Assembly: GCA_016297775.1 (NCBI GenBank)
Contig: JAEDGA010000025.1
Span: 1 to 16,277, forward strand
Reading direction: 5' to 3'
Origin: Candidatus Methanomethylophilaceae archaeon
Lineage (GTDB): Archaea; Thermoplasmatota; Thermoplasmata; Methanomassiliicoccales; Methanomethylophilaceae
Length of the DNA stretch: 16,277 nt
In this document: positions 1 through 7,251 of the stretch, piece after piece
Position numbering within the stretch: the stretch's first letter is position 1
Layout: every line of letters begins with the position of its first letter
Made by a program: the position numbers and the translations under genes
Notes under the pieces: generated by a model
Database searches by the model: none
What the model was told of the DNA's origin: nothing
Seen by the model: the letters and a program-made list of their open reading frames with translations, nothing else

Positions 1-543
1 ATGCGCAGCGAAGGCAACAAGTTCGATCTCGACAGCGGACGCGAATGGATCATAAAGAACCTGTCCGAGGAGGCGTACAACAGGATATTCCCCGCCACGG
101 CGGACAGGATGCTGGAGATAGAACTGGAAGGTCTCCCCAGAGCGGAGGAGTTCCCAAGATCGAAGGAACTTCTCACCAAACTGAGGGAGATGGGGTACAA
201 GACCGGTGTCCTGACCAGGGGCGGAAGGGAATATGCCGATACGGCGCTGAACATGTTCGGCATGATGGATTATCTGGACGGCGTTGTGGCAAGGGATGAC
301 TTCGCAGATTCGGAAGCGAAACCCAGTCCGGTCGCCATGAGACACATGGGCGATGCGATAGGCGTGAGGCCGGAGGAGATCCTCTATCTCGGTGACAACC
401 GTATGGATTTCATCTGTGCCAGAGACTCCGGTGCAGGGTTCATCGCCGTCAGTTCGGGAACGTTCTCCGAATATGACTGGCACATGGTGGATCCGGAGAT
501 ATGTGTCTATCCGACCATATCCTCCCTGTTGGATTTCATCTGA
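1..543 (+). CDS. HAD-superfamily phosphatase, 3' part (cut by window edge)
   Basis: This is the C-terminal 180 residues of a haloacid dehalogenase-type hydrolase, probably a small-molecule phosphatase of the phosphoglycolate phosphatase-like group. Motif II is the Thr in LTRGG (residue 72), motif III the Lys in EAKPSP (107), and motif IV the acidic pair in LGDNRMDF (D132, D136). The nucleophile motif I (DxDxT/V) is absent, although full-length relatives have it about 10 residues from the N-terminus. The true start therefore lies upstream of the window, and the ATG at base 1 is probably internal or coincidental. The residues before motif II resemble the helical cap region. The stop is TGA. The gap to the downstream transporter gene is 64 nt and contains a possible promoter, so the two genes need not be co-transcribed. 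The substrate cannot be told from the sequence. Confidence 0.8.
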   Translation: MRSEGNKFDLDSGREWIIKNLSEEAYNRIFPATADRMLEIELEGLPRAEEFPRSKELLTKLREMGYKTGVLTRGGREYADTALNMFGMMDYLDGVVARDDFADSEAKPSPVAMRHMGDAIGVRPEEILYLGDNRMDFICARDSGAGFIAVSSGTFSEYDWHMVDPEICVYPTISSLLDFI

Positions 544-551
544 ACGGAATG

Positions 552-597
552 CTATTTTACATATGCAGATGATTCTCCGAACGGCACCCGCGTGCCG
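552..597 (+). promoter_or_regulatory. Possible TATA box and 16-nt inverted repeat in the leader of the EamA gene
   Basis: An AT-rich TATTTTAC stretch at 552-559 could be a TATA box, which would place transcription start near 580. A perfect inverted repeat follows immediately at 582-597 (CGGCAC, 4-nt spacer CCGC, GTGCCG). It is not followed by a T-run, so it looks more like an operator or leader hairpin than a terminator of the upstream HAD gene. The assignment is by inspection only. Confidence 0.3.
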
Positions 598-607
598 ATG
601 ATACATC

Positions 608-1471
608 ATGTGGATACTATTCGCTGTGGGTTCGGCTTTCTTCGCCGGAGTGACGTCCATTTTGGCAAAATGCGGAATCAGGAACACGGATTCAGATGTG
701 GCCACCGCCGTGAGGACGATGGTGGTCCTGATATTCTCATGGCTGTTGGTGGCCGTCACCGGATCCGTATCCGGTATCACGGATGTGGGTACGGATACCA
801 TGGTCTTTCTTGTGTTGTCGGGATTGGCCACGGGAGCATCATGGATCTGTTACTTCCGCGCTCTGCAGATCGGGGACGTGAACAAGGTCGTACCCATAGA
901 CAAGTCCAGCACGGTGCTTACGATATTGCTGGCACTGATCTTCCTACATGAAGGCCTCACCCCGATGAAGGGATTGTCCGCGGCACTTATCGGCATAGGC
1001 ACGCTGATGATGATCTCGAAGAAGGACACAGATACCAAGGATACGGAAGGTCATGGATGGCTGATGTATGCGGTCCTGTCGGCGGTGTTCGCAAGTCTTA
1101 CGGCCATACTGGGGAAGATAGGCATAGCCGACATAGACTCCAACCTGGGTACCGCGATACGCACGGCAGTGGTCCTGGTGATGGCCTGGGCAATCGTGAT
1201 AGCCAAAGGCAAAATGAGGGAGACGAGGAACATGGACAGGAAGGAACTGGGTTTCCTGACCCTTTCCGGTATGGCCACCGGACTGTCCTGGCTCTGTTTC
1301 TACCGTGCGCTCCAGGAGGGTCCCGCAAGCGCAGTGGTGCCGATAGACAAACTCAGCATACTGGTCACCATATTGTTCTCCTGGATCGTGTTCCATGAGA
1401 GACTTACGGCAAGATCCGGTACCGGTCTCGCAATGATGACCGCAGGTACGATCCTGCTTGCGGTGTTATAA
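608..1471 (+). CDS. EamA/DMT-family transporter made of two near-identical halves
   Basis: This 287-aa integral membrane protein of the drug/metabolite transporter superfamily probably has ten transmembrane helices. It would move a small metabolite or amino acid across the cytoplasmic membrane; the substrate is unknown. It consists of two EamA units, residues about 1-137 and 150-287, joined by a charged linker (KKDTDTKDTEGHG). The units match almost motif for motif: TAVRTMVVLIFSW against TAIRTAVVLVMAW, and LSGLATGASWICYFRALQ against LSGMATGLSWLCFYRALQ, each followed by VVPIDK. Each half resembles the roughly 140-aa single-EamA proteins (COG2510 type) common in archaea, so the gene looks like a tandem fusion of such a half-transporter. 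ATG at 608 is the first start after an in-frame TGA at 599. No clear Shine-Dalgarno site is seen. The stop is TAA. Confidence 0.88.
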   Translation: MWILFAVGSAFFAGVTSILAKCGIRNTDSDVATAVRTMVVLIFSWLLVAVTGSVSGITDVGTDTMVFLVLSGLATGASWICYFRALQIGDVNKVVPIDKSSTVLTILLALIFLHEGLTPMKGLSAALIGIGTLMMISKKDTDTKDTEGHGWLMYAVLSAVFASLTAILGKIGIADIDSNLGTAIRTAVVLVMAWAIVIAKGKMRETRNMDRKELGFLTLSGMATGLSWLCFYRALQEGPASAVVPIDKLSILVTILFSWIVFHERLTARSGTGLAMMTAGTILLAVL

Positions 1472-1480
1472 GATTCAAGA

Positions 1481-1507
1481 ATCCGGAAGGGTATGACCCT
1501 CCCGGAT
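1481..1507 (+). terminator. Hairpin terminator of the EamA gene
   Basis: An imperfect inverted repeat pairs ATCCGG (1481-1486) plus AGGGT (1488-1492) with ACCCT (1496-1500) plus CCGGAT (1502-1507). This gives 11 base pairs with one mismatch and an ATG loop. A short T-rich tract (ATATTTT, 1506-1512) follows on the plus strand. It lies 10 nt after the transporter stop codon. Confidence 0.6.
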
Positions 1508-1522
1508 ATTTTGGGGAGAAAG

Positions 1523-1540
1523 AGCGGGCCGAGGCCCGCT
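1523..1540 (-). terminator. Hairpin terminator of the GlcD-like gene
   Basis: A perfect GC-rich inverted repeat, AGCGGGCC-GA-GGCCCGCT, lies 8 nt beyond the TAA of the convergent FAD oxidase gene. On the minus strand it is followed by CTTTCT and then CCCC. With the hairpin at 1481-1507 it forms a two-hairpin barrier between converging genes. Confidence 0.55.
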
Positions 1541-1548
1541 AATCGGTT

Positions 1549-3147
1549 TTACTCGGTACCCTTTCCGTACTCGACGACACGGGAGAGATCCTTCTCGTGC
1601 TCCATGTCATCGTAGTGGAACCTTGCGAGGTTCTTCTGGAAGGTCTTGTTCTCCGGCATGATCTTCTTGACGGAGCACATGAGCTTCGATGCGACACCCA
1701 TGATGTTCTTGTTCAGAGAGATTCCGAACTTGGTGTTACCGCAGACGAGGTGTCCGGGGTTGATGATGTCGTGGGGGTCGAGGTGGGTCTTGATGCTCCT
1801 CATCAGTGCAACGGATCCCGCATCGTGGATGGAATCCAGGTTGGATGCGAAGAAGACTCCGAGTCCGAGAGAGCGTCCGCCGTACTCCGCTGCCCTTGCT
1901 CCCATGAAGAAGTTGTAGGCGAATGCGGTCATGCCCAGCAGGGACTCGTCGTCCTTGAAGTAGTAGGGCATGAACATGGAGGTGCTGCGGTCTGCGACCA
2001 TACCGATGATTCCTCCGGGCTCCATCTTCATGGTCTTGTAGCCCTCGTAGCACTCATCGACGAATGCGGCCCAGTCCTTGTTGTTGACGACGACCTCTGC
2101 GGGGATGGAACCGACTCCGGTCCTGCGTGCGCGGAACTCGTAGCAGCGCTCCTCCCACTCGTGCTCTGCGATCTCGTAGGAGACCTTCCTTCCGCCTGCG
2201 GCCTCGACGAACTTGTCGACGATGGACTCCTCGAGTGCGATGAACTGCTCGTCTCCCTGGAAGGTGACGAGGAGGAGGTTTGCCACATCGGGTGCGTGGA
2301 TTCCGGCCTTCCTCTGGTTCTCGAAGTGGTTGAAGTCGGACCATGCGATGTGCAGGGGCTTGACACTGGGGTGCTTGCAGATGTCGTTGATGGGTGCTCC
2401 CATGTCCCTGAGGTGGTCGAACTCGTATGCGACGGGCTTGACTACTCCCCTGGGGTAGATCCTGTAGGTGCACTCACAGATGACACCGAGGGTTCCCTCT
2501 GCTCCTCCGAAGAGCTGGTTGAGGTTGTAACCGGACATGTTGTTGGAGATGTTGTCGTATCCGGTCTCGATGACGGTACCGTCGGAGAGGACGACCTGCA
2601 TGTTGAGGGTGTTGTCCCTTGCAGATCCATACTTGTATCCTCCGGGACCGATTCCGCTGGTGGAGAACCATGCTCCGATGGTAGCGGAGGGGAAGCTGGA
2701 GGGGTAGGAACCTACGAGGAATCCTTCCTTCTCACATGCGTCGAGGATGGTCTTCCAGGTGCATCCTGCCTGTGCCCTGACGGACATGTTGACGGTGTCG
2801 ATCTTGATGATGTTGTTCATCTTGGAGGCCATGTCGATGAGGATTCCGCCGTTGACGGGCATGGATCCTCCGAGTCCCCAGGTGGACTGTCCGCGGGGGA
2901 CGATTGCGACACCGGTCTCGTATGCGAGCTTGACGATCGCGGAGACCTGCTCGGTGGTGGAAGGCCTGACGATGACGTCGGGCATGTTCTTGAATGCGAG
3001 TCCGGCCTCCTTGGGCAGGGGTGCCAGGTCGTGTCCGTACAGCATCCTGTCCATGTCGTTCGTGTTGACGTTGTCACGTCCAACGATATCCTGAAGCTTG
3101 GTGATGATTTCAGGTGTAACTTTGCGAGATAGATTCTCCCCTTTCAT
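1549..3147 (-). CDS. GlcD-like FAD-dependent oxidoreductase (FAD_binding_4 / FAD-oxidase C)
   Basis: This 532-aa cytosolic flavoprotein is of the vanillyl-alcohol-oxidase/GlcD type, the family of glycolate oxidase subunit D and D-lactate dehydrogenase. The PP-loop region PRGQSTWGLGGS at residues 84-95 and GYNLNQLFGGAEGTLG (206-221) form the FAD-binding domain. The near-C-terminal LDPHDIINPGHL motif is typical of the FAD-oxidase C domain. The length fits GlcD (about 500 aa). No CxxC iron-sulfur cluster is visible, and no GlcE/F or HdrD-type iron-sulfur partner lies next to it, so its electron acceptor must be encoded elsewhere. The start is set by GGAGG eight bases before ATG at 3147. The gene is on the same strand as the MCR-activation operon but 94 nt downstream of its last gene, and probably has its own promoter. 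The substrate is unknown; glycolate and D-lactate are only family precedents. The stop is TAA. Confidence 0.85.
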   Translation of the reverse strand: MKGENLSRKVTPEIITKLQDIVGRDNVNTNDMDRMLYGHDLAPLPKEAGLAFKNMPDVIVRPSTTEQVSAIVKLAYETGVAIVPRGQSTWGLGGSMPVNGGILIDMASKMNNIIKIDTVNMSVRAQAGCTWKTILDACEKEGFLVGSYPSSFPSATIGAWFSTSGIGPGGYKYGSARDNTLNMQVVLSDGTVIETGYDNISNNMSGYNLNQLFGGAEGTLGVICECTYRIYPRGVVKPVAYEFDHLRDMGAPINDICKHPSVKPLHIAWSDFNHFENQRKAGIHAPDVANLLLVTFQGDEQFIALEESIVDKFVEAAGGRKVSYEIAEHEWEERCYEFRARRTGVGSIPAEVVVNNKDWAAFVDECYEGYKTMKMEPGGIIGMVADRSTSMFMPYYFKDDESLLGMTAFAYNFFMGARAAEYGGRSLGLGVFFASNLDSIHDAGSVALMRSIKTHLDPHDIINPGHLVCGNTKFGISLNKNIMGVASKLMCSVKKIMPENKTFQKNLARFHYDDMEHEKDLSRVVEYGKGTE

Positions 3148-3159
3148 TTAAATGTCCTC

Positions 3160-3195
3160 CACGTTACGTGCGAGTTAATGGACGGAGTATAAGAT
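3160..3195 (-). promoter_or_regulatory. Probable promoter of the GlcD-like gene with an 11-nt palindrome near the start site
   Basis: Reading the minus strand, a TATA-like CTTATACTC (3187-3195) would place transcription start near 3165, just before the GGAGG of the gene. The perfect palindrome CACGT-T-ACGTG at 3160-3170 sits on that predicted start point and could be an operator. No hairpin terminator is visible for the upstream operon in the 94-nt gap. Confidence 0.35.
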
Positions 3196-3241
3196 TTAGT
3201 TTAATAATGGTTTGGGTGAACATCCGAGGACGAATGGGCCA

Positions 3242-3661
3242 TCATTCCGAATACTGGCATATCGAGGCGCGTTTTATCAGTTCGGACTTGGAACCGGGAT
3301 CCACGGAGAACAGGTGCGTACGACAGGAACAGTCCGAACATCCGAACCCGTCCGATGCAGGGGTACATCCGGAGGCCTCCGCCATACGTGCCAAAATACA
3401 TTCCGGGACCGGGTCGGGATAGGACTCGTACGCTTCCATCGAGTCCGCCGCAAGGGTCAGACGATCGATGTGCCAGCGTATGCGTTTCTCCTTCGACAGA
3501 TGACGATGCAACCTCTGATCCAGACCGCCCATGGCGCTGCCTATGTAACAATACTCGCCGGGTTCCAGACGTACGATACCCAGCGAACCCACCTCTCCCT
3601 CGAATGGGGATGAGAAACGGAGGAAGAGCACGTAGGTGCCCTTCCTCACTTGCGGACTCAT
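3242..3661 (-). CDS. DUF123 / GIY-YIG-type nuclease-like protein
   Basis: This 139-aa protein is of the DUF123 family (PF01986), a GIY-YIG-like fold found alone or fused to endonuclease III in archaea. Recognisable elements are GTYVLFLRF near the N-terminus, EYCYIGSA (residues 36-43, the YIG equivalent), GLDQRLHRHL with the conserved Arg (50), WHIDRL (63-68), and a Cys-rich C-terminal segment GFGCSDCSC (105-113) before THLF. It is the last gene of the MCR-activation operon. Its ATG overlaps the TGA of mmp7 in an ATGA junction, with AAGGA directly abutting the start, so translation probably depends on re-initiation after mmp7. A DNA repair or nucleic-acid role is inferred from fusions elsewhere and is untested. 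A longer same-frame reading up to 4078 is only an overlap shadow of mmp7. Confidence 0.82.
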   Translation of the reverse strand: MSPQVRKGTYVLFLRFSSPFEGEVGSLGIVRLEPGEYCYIGSAMGGLDQRLHRHLSKEKRIRWHIDRLTLAADSMEAYESYPDPVPECILARMAEASGCTPASDGFGCSDCSCRTHLFSVDPGSKSELIKRASICQYSE

Positions 3662-4590
3662 TCCTTGGCCTGACGGTCCATGTCCTCGATCTGGGACATG
3701 GTCCTGATCTTGATCAGGGTACTGCTGTCCTCGAGCTTCGACTCGATGATGTCTGCGATCTCGGGAAGCTTGCGTCCGTATACCTCGAGATTGTCGAAGT
3801 AGTCCTTGTGCTCCCTGTAGGGGATCTTCACCCTGAGTCCGTCCAGGTGGAGGACGATGGGTGCGGGCCTGAGACACATGTCGATGGGCTCGTAGCTCTC
3901 CAGCAGGAGTTTGAGCTCTGCGGGGTGAATGAACAGGGGGTCCTCCTCCAGCTGCCTCTTCTTGCGGAGCAGCACCTGGTTGACGGCCTCGGATATCTCC
4001 GCCAGCTTCGCCCTCTCCTCGGAGGACTTCATCCTCTCGGCCTTCCTTCCGACACCGGATACGATCGCTTCGCAGCAATCCTCCATTCCGTCGGGCATGG
4101 GACCGGACACGAGGATGACCGGGGCACTGATGTCCTCCAGAAGGGTCCTCTTGGCCTCCACGCAGGGTTTGAAGTTACCCAGCATGAAGATCGCGGCGTC
4201 GTACTCGTCGATGATGGAGATCTCCCTCTTGGAGATCTGGGACGTACTCTTTCCCCTTCCTCTCGCGAGACCCATGACGACGGAGATGGCTCCTCCCTGC
4301 CTCATGGCCTCTGCGATATCGCAGACCGGGTGGGGCATGTGGTGCCTTCCCAGGGTGCATCCGATGACCGCTATCTCGGTACCGGCGAGGGGGACGCTCC
4401 TGATGTCCCCTCCGATCTCCTTCGCGATGCCCTCGATAACATGACGGTCCTCTTCCGGGATCGACATGGTGACCATGAGCATCTGTGCGCTGCGGTTGAT
4501 GTGGAGCACGGTACCACCCACGTCCTCGATGGCCTCGAAGAGCTCGGCGGAACGGTACACTCCACCATCGTACATCATGACTTCAAACAT
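3658..4590 (-). CDS. mmp7: Methanogenesis marker protein 7
   Basis: This 310-aa protein matches methanogenesis marker 7 (TIGR03274) in length and motifs. The N-terminus MFEVMMYDGGVYR is characteristic, followed by a GTEIAVIGCTLGRHHMPHPVC block (residues 70-90) with Cys78, His83/84 and Cys90, then AIFMLGNFKPC (133-143). Mmp7 homologues co-purify with McrC, Mmp3, Mmp17 and component A2 in the complex that activates methyl-CoM reductase in hydrogenotrophic methanogens. A scaffold or electron-relay role there is the best guess. The H-x3-PVC-[DE]-I and LGN blocks also occur in McrC from the same operon. The start is supported by GGAGG nine bases upstream. The gene overlaps mmp17 by 8 nt and the DUF123 gene by 4 nt. 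The stop is TGA. Confidence 0.93.
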   Translation of the reverse strand: MFEVMMYDGGVYRSAELFEAIEDVGGTVLHINRSAQMLMVTMSIPEEDRHVIEGIAKEIGGDIRSVPLAGTEIAVIGCTLGRHHMPHPVCDIAEAMRQGGAISVVMGLARGRGKSTSQISKREISIIDEYDAAIFMLGNFKPCVEAKRTLLEDISAPVILVSGPMPDGMEDCCEAIVSGVGRKAERMKSSEERAKLAEISEAVNQVLLRKKRQLEEDPLFIHPAELKLLLESYEPIDMCLRPAPIVLHLDGLRVKIPYREHKDYFDNLEVYGRKLPEIADIIESKLEDSSTLIKIRTMSQIEDMDRQAKE

Positions 4591-5161
4591 CGAGGATCGC
4601 CTCCCCTTCCTTGATCATTTCTTTGTGAACAGCGAGTCCCATCTCCTTACGCTCCTGGATCATGATCTCCTCGGTGGCCACCACGGTGATGACCTTGCCG
4701 TCGATCAGTGCGTCCCTGACGCGTATACCTTCGGGCAGTGCCCTCCAGAACGCACCGAGGATCTCCTCGACAGCCTCCTCCCCGGTGGAGATGACCATGT
4801 CCTCCACATCGGCCTGCTTGGCGCCGGTGACGATCAGGTCGAACCTGGTCTGCTGCTGGACGTTGGGGCGGCCGAACTTCTGCCAGAGGTTGGACAGGAC
4901 GTCGGGTGCATAGCGTTCGTTGGATATGGATATGTGGAGCTCGTCCCCCTCCTCCCTGAAGGAGACTGCATCCGACATGGTCTTGCATCCGGGAGCGTTC
5001 TTCAGGATGACGGAGAACACGAACAGAGGGACCTCGGGCTTCAGTACCAGCTTGGCCTTCGCTATCATGAAGGACTTGCCGATATCTCCGATGATGGTCT
5101 CGAAGAGCTTACCGTAGGCCTCTCCGCCGTACACGTCATCACAGACAACGTCGATTTCCAT
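4583..5161 (-). CDS. mmp17: Methanogenesis marker protein 17
   Basis: This 192-aa protein matches methanogenesis marker 17 (TIGR03291). Typical stretches are VYGGEAYGKLFETIIGDIG (residues 10-28) and NERYAPDVLSNLWQKFG (81-97), a form of the conserved YAPxxLxxLWxKxG motif. Mmp17 is a component of the MCR activation complex with McrC, Mmp3, Mmp7 and A2; its individual biochemical role is not established. ATG at 5161 (MEIDV) is preferred over an in-frame extension to 5212, because GAGGT lies just upstream and the extension would run into mmp15. It lies 10 nt after the mmp15 stop and overlaps mmp7 by 8 nt. No transmembrane or signal segment is seen. The stop is TGA. Confidence 0.92.
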   Translation of the reverse strand: MEIDVVCDDVYGGEAYGKLFETIIGDIGKSFMIAKAKLVLKPEVPLFVFSVILKNAPGCKTMSDAVSFREEGDELHISISNERYAPDVLSNLWQKFGRPNVQQQTRFDLIVTGAKQADVEDMVISTGEEAVEEILGAFWRALPEGIRVRDALIDGKVITVVATEEIMIQERKEMGLAVHKEMIKEGEAILDV

Positions 5162-5171
5162 GGTCAGGACC

Positions 5172-6401
5172 TCACAGGAATCCCGAACTGAGCAGTGCTC
5201 CTCCCACTGCACCGATGAACTGAGAGTTCTCGGGAACGATGGGTTTCTCTCCCAGCACGTCTCCGATGGCGGTGACCAGACCGGAGATCAGCGAGGTACC
5301 TCCGACCTGGATGATGGGGTGCCTGACATCGATCTCCTGGAGCTGCTGCTCGTAGACCTGCTCCGCGACGGAGTGACATGCTGCGGCCGCGACATCCTCG
5401 AAGCTCTTTCCGTCTCCTAGGGTGGTGACCAGATCCTGGATACCGAAGACCGAACAGTAGGAGTTCATCTTGGCGTTCCTCCAGTCACCCTTGTCGGCGA
5501 GCGCACCCAACTGGGTGACATCGATCTTGAGCCTCCTGGAGGTCATCTCGAGGAAACGTCCGGATGCTCCGGCACAGACTCCTCCCATGGTGAAGTTGTC
5601 CGGGATACCGTCACGTACGGTGATGGCCTTGTTGTCCATTCCTCCGATATCGATGATGGTGGCCTCTCCCCTCTGCCTGTCGGCGAGCCATACGGCTCCC
5701 TTGGAGTTGACGGTGAGCTCCTCCTGGACCAGCTTGACCTTGTCCTTGAAGTGCTCCCCCAAGGTGAAACGTCCGTATCCGGTGGTACCCATGGCATCGA
5801 TGTCCTTGTACTCGAGACCGGCCTGTGCCAGCGCCTCGTTGAGCACAGCGGTGGCAGACTCCACAACGTTGTGGGACGGGGTCCATGCCTTACCGATGAT
5901 CTTGTTGTCCTGCATGATGACAGCCTTGGTGGTCGAGGATCCGGAGTCGAGACCGGCGGTGATTCCTGCCTGCCTCTCCCTTGCGAGGAGCTCCTTCCTG
6001 GTGACGATGGTGACCAACGCCTCCATCCTGGTCAGCAGCTGGGACGCCTTCAGCCTCTCGGTGAAGGAGTATGTGACGACTGGGAGGTTGGTGTTCTCCT
6101 GGATGAACCTCCTGACCTCGTTCCTGACCAGTGCGGCCTCCGCACACCTGAAGCAGGTGGTGATGAACACCGCATCCGCGGCGTAGTTGCCGTCGGCGAG
6201 CTGTACGGCCCTTGCGATCATCAGCTTGAGCTGGTTGGAGCGGGGTCTGAATCCGAACCTCTCCACGGCGATCTCGATGTCCGCCGCGGACACGTCGGGG
6301 TAGACGACCTTCGCACCTACGCTGCGCGCCGCCTTGTCGATCTCGTACTGGACACTGCTGTATTCGGTTCCGCATGAAAGCTGTGCGATCTTGATGGTCA
6401 C
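5172..6401 (-). CDS. mmp15: Methanogenesis marker protein 15, ASKHA-type activator ATPase
   Basis: This 409-aa protein matches methanogenesis marker 15 (TIGR03286). Residues 146-409 are an ASKHA ATPase of the 2-hydroxyacyl-CoA dehydratase activator (HgdC/BadF/BadG) type. It shows the phosphate motif DSGSSTTK (152-159), DIGGMD (251-256), and GGTS near the C-terminus. The two cysteines that in HgdC bridge a [4Fe-4S] cluster across a homodimer are present: GGVCAGASGRF (Cys276) and NSYCSVFG (Cys316). The extra N-terminal domain (about 140 aa) carries Cys10 and TTCFRC (Cys83, Cys86). By analogy it could couple ATP hydrolysis to low-potential electron delivery, plausibly for MCR activation; this is inference. 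The start is GTG at 6401, overlapping the mmp5 stop (GTGA) with GGAGG seven bases upstream. The stop is TGA. Confidence 0.92.
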   Translation of the reverse strand: MTIKIAQLSCGTEYSSVQYEIDKAARSVGAKVVYPDVSAADIEIAVERFGFRPRSNQLKLMIARAVQLADGNYAADAVFITTCFRCAEAALVRNEVRRFIQENTNLPVVTYSFTERLKASQLLTRMEALVTIVTRKELLARERQAGITAGLDSGSSTTKAVIMQDNKIIGKAWTPSHNVVESATAVLNEALAQAGLEYKDIDAMGTTGYGRFTLGEHFKDKVKLVQEELTVNSKGAVWLADRQRGEATIIDIGGMDNKAITVRDGIPDNFTMGGVCAGASGRFLEMTSRRLKIDVTQLGALADKGDWRNAKMNSYCSVFGIQDLVTTLGDGKSFEDVAAAACHSVAEQVYEQQLQEIDVRHPIIQVGGTSLISGLVTAIGDVLGEKPIVPENSQFIGAVGGALLSSGFL

Positions 6402-6832
6402 TGCAATCCCTCCAGGAATTCCTTGATCTTTCCGACGAAGGCCTTTCCCTCCTCCTCGTTTCCGGGATAGGGGAGCCTGAGCGCCGGGATGTTGCGTCTC
6501 TTCACGAGGTACTTCACCATGAGCTCGGAGCGCTCGCATCCGACACATCCGAAGGAGAACGGCGGGTCGTCGACGATGATGGCCGCATCGGCCTCCTCGA
6601 TCAGAGGGCCCCACACGGCGAGCCTTCCCCTCACACCGGAGGGGACCTCGATTCCCGCGTACTTGAGTCCCTTGACCACATCGTCCAAGGTGACGTTCAT
6701 GGGCGGCATGTCCACCTCAATGTTGTCTATCCTTTCCTGCAACGCCGCCATAGTGCTGAGCGGCTCATGACCGAATCTCTCCACCAGATCGAACAGAATG
6801 AGACTGTTCGGGGGGTCGATGAACACCTTCAT
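6398..6832 (-). CDS. mmp5: Methanogenesis marker protein 5
   Basis: This 144-aa protein matches methanogenesis marker 5 (TIGR03271). It shows the highly characteristic start MKVFIDPPNSLILFDLVERF (residues 1-20), EVPSGVRGRLAVWGPLIEEA (62-81), and a CxxC motif in FGCVGC (Cys96, Cys99). The function is unknown; the CxxC may bind metal or act in redox. ATG at 6832 overlaps the TGA of mmp6 (ATGA), with GAGGTG just upstream. A TTG-initiated extension to 6847 is possible but has no support. The 3' end overlaps mmp15 by 4 nt. Its place between mmp6 and mmp15 in the operon suggests a role connected with MCR activation or cofactor handling. The stop is TGA. Confidence 0.92.
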   Translation of the reverse strand: MKVFIDPPNSLILFDLVERFGHEPLSTMAALQERIDNIEVDMPPMNVTLDDVVKGLKYAGIEVPSGVRGRLAVWGPLIEEADAAIIVDDPPFSFGCVGCERSELMVKYLVKRRNIPALRLPYPGNEEEGKAFVGKIKEFLEGLQ

Positions 6833-7251
6833 CTTTTCACCTCGCAAATTTCAATGAGTTTGTCTACCGGGAGCCTCTGCTTCACCGGGATTTCCTTGTA
6901 ACCTTCGCCGTTGTCGATGGCGTCCAATCCTGCCTCGATGTACGGCAATGCCTGCCATTCGTCCTCCAGCTGGCTGAAACCGGGCCTGGTACCGTGCTGC
7001 GCACGGCATCTGACGGGGTCTCCCAGCCTGTATGCCCTCCTCTTGGAGAACACGGAATTACCCTGGGTCTCCCTCAGGTTGTCCGTGATCCTGCGGACCA
7101 CTTCGCGCCTTCCTTCGATGAGACATCCGTAGCATGTCTCCTTGAGCGCCACATCCTCCCCCATGGAGTGGATGGTACGTGCCAGCATCTCGGGCGTGAG
7201 CCTCGAGGAAGGGCTGATCATGAGCAATCTGGTCTCTCTTTCCTCGCTCAT
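6829..7251 (-). CDS. mmp6: Methanogenesis marker protein 6
   Basis: This 140-aa protein matches methanogenesis marker 6 (TIGR03272). It shows RLLMISPSSRLTPE near the N-terminus, KETCYGCLIEG with a CxxC (Cys40, Cys43), and LGDPVRCRAQHGTRPGFSQLE (residues 76-96) with Cys82 and His86. These Cys/His residues could bind a metal, but no function has been shown. ATG at 7251 overlaps the mmp3 stop as ATGA. A GGAG eight bases upstream supports the start. The gene overlaps mmp5 by 4 nt at its end. It is cytosolic, with no signal or membrane segment. The stop is TGA. Confidence 0.92.
   Translation of the reverse strand: MSEERETRLLMISPSSRLTPEMLARTIHSMGEDVALKETCYGCLIEGRREVVRRITDNLRETQGNSVFSKRRAYRLGDPVRCRAQHGTRPGFSQLEDEWQALPYIEAGLDAIDNGEGYKEIPVKQRLPVDKLIEICEVKR

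Noticed and set aside
1597..3132. 511-aa plus-strand open frame antisense to the GlcD-like gene
   Set aside because: It is rich in Asp, Val, Leu and Gly with no recognisable motif, and lies wholly opposite a well-supported flavoprotein with a Shine-Dalgarno site. It is a codon-bias shadow.
3355..4614. 419-aa plus-strand open frame antisense to mmp7 and the DUF123 gene
   Set aside because: It spans the opposite strand of two recognised genes and shows low-complexity shadow composition.
5172..6614. 480-aa version of mmp15 starting upstream
   Set aside because: The extra residues overlap mmp5 in another frame. GTG at 6401 has GGAGG and overlaps the mmp5 stop.
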